A stretch of 64,000 nucleotides of DNA from JAGCJX01 sp045638645 (GTDB lineage Bacteria > Bacteroidota > Bacteroidia > Bacteroidales > UBA932): the NCBI GenBank assembly GCA_045638645.1, contig JAZUBU010000009.1:1-64000 (forward strand). The letters are read 5' to 3'. This document shows positions 60,009 to 64,000 of this stretch, piece by piece. Each line of letters begins with the position of its first letter. The first letter of the stretch is position 1. Under the pieces are notes generated by a model. It was not told the origin of the DNA and searched no databases. It worked only from the letters and a program-made list of their open reading frames with translations. The position numbers and the translations under genes are program-made.

Positions 60009-61108
60009 AGATTGTTGTAGACCAGGACATCCCGTTCTTGGATGGGGTTCTTGAGCCGTTTGCCGAGGTTCGTTTTTCCAAAGGCAGTGCCATTGATGCC
60101 GGGATGGTGTGCGATGCCGATGCACTCCTGGTAAGGACCCGGACCCGGTGCGACCGGGATTTGCTGGAAGGGTCTTCCGTCCAGTTTGTCGGGTCGGCAA
60201 CGATTGGGGCGGACCACGTGGATTTGCCTGCTCTGCAGCAGATGGGCATTGCTTTTGCGAATGTCCCGGGTTGTAATGCCGGGGGAGTGATGCAATATGT
60301 TTTTACCGCTTTGTATGGACTCGTGACGCGTGGAACCGGGGTGCTGTCCCCGGATCCGGACGGTATCTGGGCTCAGGGACGGACCTTTGGGGTTATCGGA
60401 GTAGGTCATGTCGGCAGTCGTGTGGCCTGTTTGGCAGAGGCCTTGGGGTATCGGGTGCTTCGTTGTGATCCGCCTCGTGAGAAGGCTGAATACGGGGAGG
60501 CATTGGCCTGTTCTCCGTTTGTCGATTTGGAGACCTTGTTGGCAGAGTCCGATGTGGTGACGGTGCACGTGCCGTTGGATGAGACCACCCGCGGTATGAT
60601 TGGGGATGCATTTTTGGCGGCGATGAAGCCGCAGGCAATCCTGATCAACAGTTCAAGGGGGCCTGTAGCGGAAGCGTCTGCCTTGATTCGCGCACGGACA
60701 CAGGGTCGTTTGGGAGGTTTGGTGCTGGATGTATGGCCCGGAGAGCCGGATCTGGATGAAGATTTGTTGGCCTGTGCGGACGTGGCTTCCCCCCACATTG
60801 CCGGTTATTCTTACGAAGGGAAGGTCAATGGTACGGTTGGCGTGGTTCGTGCCTTGGCTGCTCACTTTGGTTGGGAGTCGCTGAAGGCATTTCAGCCTGT
60901 CTCTGAGCAGGGGAACTTGCCTGTCTGGTCCCTTTGTGAATTGCGGAAAGAAAGCAACCAGGCCTTGGCCCGCCGTTTTGAGCAGGTGTTTGATGTACCC
61001 GCCATCAGTCAGCGTTTGAAGACTGCTCCAGCGCAGTTTGAGGAGTTTCGCTCCACTTTTTATTTTCGGCATGAGTTTTCTTTTGACTTCACCGAAAAAG
61101 AATCGTAA
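60005..61108 (+). CDS. pdxB: Erythronate-4-phosphate dehydrogenase
   Basis: 367 residues. PdxB oxidises 4-phosphoerythronate in DXP-dependent vitamin B6 synthesis. D-2-hydroxyacid dehydrogenase features: QFVGSATIGADHVDLPALQ, NAGGVMQYVFTAL, the NAD motif GVIGVGHVGSRVACLAEALG, and the catalytic His in SPHIAGYSYEGKVNGT. The PdxB-specific C-terminal domain (RSTFYFRHEFSFDF) separates it from other family members. ATG 60005 overlaps the DUF721 stop; the upstream in-frame extension is rejected. Confidence 0.92.
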   Translation: MKIVVDQDIPFLDGVLEPFAEVRFSKGSAIDAGMVCDADALLVRTRTRCDRDLLEGSSVQFVGSATIGADHVDLPALQQMGIAFANVPGCNAGGVMQYVFTALYGLVTRGTGVLSPDPDGIWAQGRTFGVIGVGHVGSRVACLAEALGYRVLRCDPPREKAEYGEALACSPFVDLETLLAESDVVTVHVPLDETTRGMIGDAFLAAMKPQAILINSSRGPVAEASALIRARTQGRLGGLVLDVWPGEPDLDEDLLACADVASPHIAGYSYEGKVNGTVGVVRALAAHFGWESLKAFQPVSEQGNLPVWSLCELRKESNQALARRFEQVFDVPAISQRLKTAPAQFEEFRSTFYFRHEFSFDFTEKES

Positions 61109-61152
61109 CTTTACCATTTCAACAAATAGCTCAACCTCTTAATTTTATCGAT

Positions 61153-62616
61153 ATGCAAAACGAAAGAATCGAAAAACAATTGGCGAATTACCGCAGTGGT
61201 TTTCCTTATTTGAATGTCCTGGCAGCGGCCGTACCGGGAGCCGGTATCCGTTGTATGACCGCGGAGGAACAAACTGCAGCCTTGGCAATCCGCGAAGCAT
61301 TCCAGGGATCTTTGATCAAATTTGTTCCGGCATCCGGAGCAGCTTCCCGGATGTTCAAGGATTTGTTTGAGGCCAAAGAAGCCCTGGAAGCAGGAGCACA
61401 ACCGTCGGATTTGAAGCCGGCAGCCCAACGTTTCCTTCTGAATTTACAACGATTCCCGTTCTATACTGCATCCCTTTTCGGTTCTGATGACTTGCAGACG
61501 AATGAAGGCTGTTTGTCCGCTCTGAACAAAGTCTTGGTTAGCGAAAACGGTCAGGGCTACAATTATGGCGCTCGTCCGAAAGGCCAAATCCTTTTCCATG
61601 CCTATGAAAATCAAGTACGGACGGCTTTTGAAGAACATTTGGTGGAAGCGGCTGAATACGCTGCGGATCAGGAGGGCAATGCCTACCTGCATTTTACCGC
61701 TTCTCCTGAGCACCTCGAGGGCTTTCGTGCGTTGCTGAATCAGGTATTGCCTTACTATGAGGAACGCTTTGGTTGCCGTTACCATGTGTCGTTCTCGACG
61801 CAGGATCCGGAGACCGATATCGTTGCGGCCAATGAGGACAATACACCGTTCCTGAAAGAGGATGGTACGATGTTGTTCCGACCGGGTGGACACGGCGCCT
61901 TGCTGCGCAATCTGAATGCCCTGGATTCGGACATTGCCATCATCAAAAACATTGATAACGTCGTTCGAGAAGAATTGTTGCCGACAACCGTCCATTGGAA
62001 ACGAATTCTGGTCGGCGAACTCCTGCGCCTGCGTGAAAAGGCGTTTGACTATTTGCGTCGTCTGGAAGCCGGGGAACGGGATGCAGCATTCTGCTGCGAG
62101 GTGCGTGCTTACCTGGCAGATTCCTTCCTGATTCAGTTGCCGGAGGTAGAGGGCGATGAACTGGTTGCCCTGCTTCGCCAAAAGTTGGACCGTCCGATCC
62201 GTGTTTGCGGAATGGTCAAGAACGAAGGGGAACCGGGTGGCGGCCCGTTTGTGATCCGCGAGGAAGATGGTACGACGTCGTTGCAAATTCTCGAAGGAGC
62301 CCAATTGAATCCTGACGATGCCGGCGTACAGGCAGCAAAGGCCGCTTCTACGCACTTCAATCCCGTGGATTTGGTTTGCTCTTTGCGTCGTTACGATGGA
62401 ACCAAATATGATTTGGAGGCCTTTGTGGATCCGAAGACCGGTTTTATCAGCGAGAAAAGTTACGAAGGCCGTGTTTTGAAGGCCCAAGAATTGCCGGGTT
62501 TGTGGAACGGTTCCATGAGCAATTGGAATACGGTATTTGTGGAAGTGCCGCTGTTGACCTTCAATCCGGTTAAAACTGTGTTGGATCTGCTGAGAAAGGA
62601 ACACGCAGCAGAGTAG
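61153..62616 (+). CDS. DUF4301 family protein
   Basis: 487 residues matching the large cytoplasmic Bacteroidetes family DUF4301. Recognisable blocks: LIKFVPASGAASRMFKDLFE, VSENGQGYNYGARPKGQILF, YHVSFSTQDPETDIVAANED, TMLFRPGGHGALLRNLNALD and NPVKTVLDLLRKEHA. The VPASGAASRMFK and FRPGGHGALLRNLN patterns resemble the substrate-binding loops of sugar-nucleotide pyrophosphorylase-like folds, but the enzymatic role is unknown. No signal peptide. It starts 44 bp after pdxB with a one-mismatch -7 element (TAACTTTA) in between. Confidence 0.87.
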   Translation: MQNERIEKQLANYRSGFPYLNVLAAAVPGAGIRCMTAEEQTAALAIREAFQGSLIKFVPASGAASRMFKDLFEAKEALEAGAQPSDLKPAAQRFLLNLQRFPFYTASLFGSDDLQTNEGCLSALNKVLVSENGQGYNYGARPKGQILFHAYENQVRTAFEEHLVEAAEYAADQEGNAYLHFTASPEHLEGFRALLNQVLPYYEERFGCRYHVSFSTQDPETDIVAANEDNTPFLKEDGTMLFRPGGHGALLRNLNALDSDIAIIKNIDNVVREELLPTTVHWKRILVGELLRLREKAFDYLRRLEAGERDAAFCCEVRAYLADSFLIQLPEVEGDELVALLRQKLDRPIRVCGMVKNEGEPGGGPFVIREEDGTTSLQILEGAQLNPDDAGVQAAKAASTHFNPVDLVCSLRRYDGTKYDLEAFVDPKTGFISEKSYEGRVLKAQELPGLWNGSMSNWNTVFVEVPLLTFNPVKTVLDLLRKEHAAE

Positions 62617-62626
62617 AATTTGCGCC

Positions 62627-63004
62627 GTGAAAAAGTTGGTATTCCTGTTAGCAATCCTGGTCCTGGGTTCGGTAGTCTCCGAGCGCTCTGCGTCTGTAGA
62701 ATCCAGTGTTTCATGTTGGCAGGAGAACGTGGTCTCATCTGCGGACGATAACTTGTCGGGTGTCTTTACCCCTGGTGATGCTGTCGTTTCTGCAACCCCT
62801 CCGAGTCCGGTTTTGGATCCTGTTTCAAGAACGAAGGGAGGGAAGTCGCATTCCTTTTCGTCTCACGGCGCTGCCCGTAAAGAAAAACAAGGGGCTTGTT
62901 TTGCAAAGCCCCTTCTCTATTATAAATACCGTAGCCACCTTTTCATTCTTGCGTCCAGAAGCGTGGACAAATATGTCTATGCATTGGAGCGAATTATCAT
63001 TTAG
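62627..63004 (+). CDS. Small secreted protein of unknown function
   Basis: 125 residues from GTG 62627. A short signal peptide (MKKLVFLLAILVLGSVVSERSA) is followed by a Ser/Val/Pro-rich low-complexity stretch, a basic segment (GAARKEKQGACFAK) and a C-terminal block LYYKYRSHLFILASRSVDKY ending ALERIII, which looks conserved rather than random. The start lies 4 nt after AATTTG, close to the TAnnTTTG-N4 pattern used by other genes here. A strong hairpin (62889-62914) lies within the frame. The gene is plausible but not certain; no family was recognised. Confidence 0.5.
   Translation: MKKLVFLLAILVLGSVVSERSASVESSVSCWQENVVSSADDNLSGVFTPGDAVVSATPPSPVLDPVSRTKGGKSHSFSSHGAARKEKQGACFAKPLLYYKYRSHLFILASRSVDKYVYALERIII
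62889..62914 (+). terminator. Perfect 9-bp hairpin inside the small secreted protein gene
   Basis: Stem aaggggctt (62889-62897) and aagcccctt (62906-62914) with an 8-nt loop. It is GC-rich and terminator-like but followed only by tctctatt, not a real T-run. It could be an attenuator or a terminator that leaves the 3' part of the frame unused. Confidence 0.4.
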
Positions 63005-63080
63005 GTCCGTAACCGTTTGCTGATTGCGGTTCTCGCGAACTATTTTCTGAACACATTTCTTAACTTAAAACGGATCACAA

Positions 63081-64000
63081 ATGATAACATGGATGATTGT
63101 AATCTTTGTGCTCGGTTATGCGTGCATTGCGCTTGAGCACAAACTTAAAATTGATAAGGCCGCTTCTTCGCTCGTGATGTTCGGGCTGATTTGGTCAGTC
63201 TATGCCCTGATGGGCCCGCAGGCAGATACCGGGGCCCAATTGATGGAACACTTGGGTAGTACCTGTGAGACACTGCTGTTTCTCATCGGTGCGATGACAA
63301 TCGTAGACCTCATTGATATGCATGGAGGATTCTACATCATTACCCAGTACATCACAACCCGCAATAAATTCCGGCTTCTTTGGCTGATGGCAGGCATTAC
63401 ATTTTTTATGTCCGCCGTGCTCGACAATATGACAACTACCATTGTCATGATTATGATGCTTCGAAAAATCATTGCCAAACCCCAGGACCGCTGGATTTTT
63501 TCGGGTATTATCATCATTGCTGCCAACAGTGGGGGCGCCTGGTCACCGATTGGCGATGTCACGACCATCATGCTCTGGATGCGGGGCCATGTGACCACGG
63601 TGCCTTTGATGGCATATTTGGTTTTGCCTTGTCTGGTTTCTTTGTTTGTTCCCCTCTTCATTACCTCGTTCCGGTTCCGGAAAAGTCATGGAGACAACCT
63701 TTCGTCGCAGCCCCTGGAACTCCGTTTGCCCCAAGGTGTCGGCAAACGTTTCAGCCGGGGAATCTTTTTTGCCGGTGTTTTGGGCCTGCTTTCGGTTCCC
63801 GTCTTCAAAACTTTGACGGGATTGCCCCCGTATGTAGGTGTGATGTTTGTGCTGGGTGGTTTGTGGGTGCTTACCGAGATTGTGTACGGTCGGAAGCGGG
63901 AGATTGAAGAGAGCATCAAGAACCGGGTTTCGAAAGTATTGAAACACATCGATATGCCTACGATTCTCTTTTTCTTGGGTATTTTGATGTCTGTTGCAGG
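63081..64000 (+). CDS. nhaD: NhaD-type Na+/H+ antiporter (3' partial)
   Basis: About 306 codons from ATG 63081 to the window edge, without a stop. It begins MITWMIVIFVLGYACIALEH and shows many membrane helices of the ion transporter superfamily. The NhaD hallmarks are AVLDNMTTTIVMIMMLRK and AANSGGAWSPIGDVTTIM, plus ETLLFLIGAMTIVDLIDMHG. NhaD exchanges cytoplasmic Na+ or Li+ for protons. The 76 bp upstream contain no clear promoter match. Given the Na+ pumping decarboxylase and likely Na+ V-ATPase in the same window, it may balance Na+ and H+ gradients. Confidence 0.92.
   Translation, partial: MITWMIVIFVLGYACIALEHKLKIDKAASSLVMFGLIWSVYALMGPQADTGAQLMEHLGSTCETLLFLIGAMTIVDLIDMHGGFYIITQYITTRNKFRLLWLMAGITFFMSAVLDNMTTTIVMIMMLRKIIAKPQDRWIFSGIIIIAANSGGAWSPIGDVTTIMLWMRGHVTTVPLMAYLVLPCLVSLFVPLFITSFRFRKSHGDNLSSQPLELRLPQGVGKRFSRGIFFAGVLGLLSVPVFKTLTGLPPYVGVMFVLGGLWVLTEIVYGRKREIEESIKNRVSKVLKHIDMPTILFFLGILMSVA

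Noticed and set aside
63006..63040. Small inverted repeat (aaccg / cggtt) before nhaD
   Set aside because: Stem too short and without T-run or known riboswitch features; likely chance.
1..64000. Search by eye for tRNA, rRNA, CRISPR repeats, insertion sequences and attachment sites
   Set aside because: No cloverleaf-like gap, spaced direct repeats, transposase motif or flanking duplications were seen; nearly all DNA is assigned to genes.

Overview
The window looks like a chromosomal segment of a Bacteroidales-type bacterium (phylum Bacteroidota). The evidence is several families largely confined to that phylum (DUF3276/PUR-like, DUF5606, DUF4301, the extended NusB, a V-type ATPase operon containing DUF2764, an LTD-OadG fusion). 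Many start-proximal elements also fit the Bacteroidetes sigma consensus TAnnTTTG, some with TTG/TTTG about 20 bp upstream. No tRNA, rRNA, CRISPR array, insertion sequence or prophage was seen. Most of the segment is densely packed housekeeping DNA; the only accessory-looking part is roughly the first 3.1 kb.

Layout. 1-3100: the end of a surface beta-helix protein, a 550-bp gene-free stretch, a beta-propeller lipoprotein whose signal peptide is cut off by a 10-G tract, an outer-membrane barrel, and the C-terminal remnant of a sulfatase. 3142-13502: DUF3276, then nusB-yajC-ybbR-coaE-djlA-like-DUF5606-rimO-fabG-lipoprotein, yicC and glnS. 13499-28657: a BASS transporter and recG on the minus strand, then a long plus-strand run pdxA-rnhA-feoAB-FeoB-associated protein-gpsA-pgi-addB-like-addA-like. 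28683-44495: an MBL hydrolase, an RsmI-like methylase, folB, mtaB, a nucleotide-sugar dehydrogenase, tamB facing tsaD, a COG2509 flavoprotein, a zeta-toxin-like kinase with a 51-aa partner, tldD-tldE and slyD. 44569-58499: a small membrane protein, the V-type ATPase operon (E-DUF2764-A-B-D-I-K) and the methylmalonyl-CoA decarboxylase operon (TPR-yebC-mce-mmdA-LTD/OadG-mmdC-mmdB), all on the minus strand. 58616-64000: recF-DUF721-pdxB, DUF4301, a small secreted protein and the start of nhaD.

How the genes fit together. The most coherent functional theme is sodium bioenergetics. Methylmalonyl-CoA epimerase and a biotin-dependent Na+-pumping decarboxylase form the succinate-to-propionate branch. 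Next to them lies a V-type ATPase whose K subunit keeps the residues that bind Na+ in Enterococcus hirae NtpK, and an NhaD-type Na+/H+ antiporter begins at the right edge. Other themes are vitamin B6 synthesis (pdxA, pdxB), tRNA and ribosome modification (mtaB, rimO, tsaD), recombination (recG, recF, addAB-like) and ferrous iron uptake (feoAB).

The points most worth a second look are the poly-G frameshift in the lipoprotein, the repeated TAnnTTTG-N4-start arrangement that predicts leaderless mRNAs, DUF2764 standing where V-ATPase C and F subunits are missing, and the zeta-like kinase with an overlapping 51-aa gene. All assignments come from reading the sequence and remembered family features; no database search was possible.
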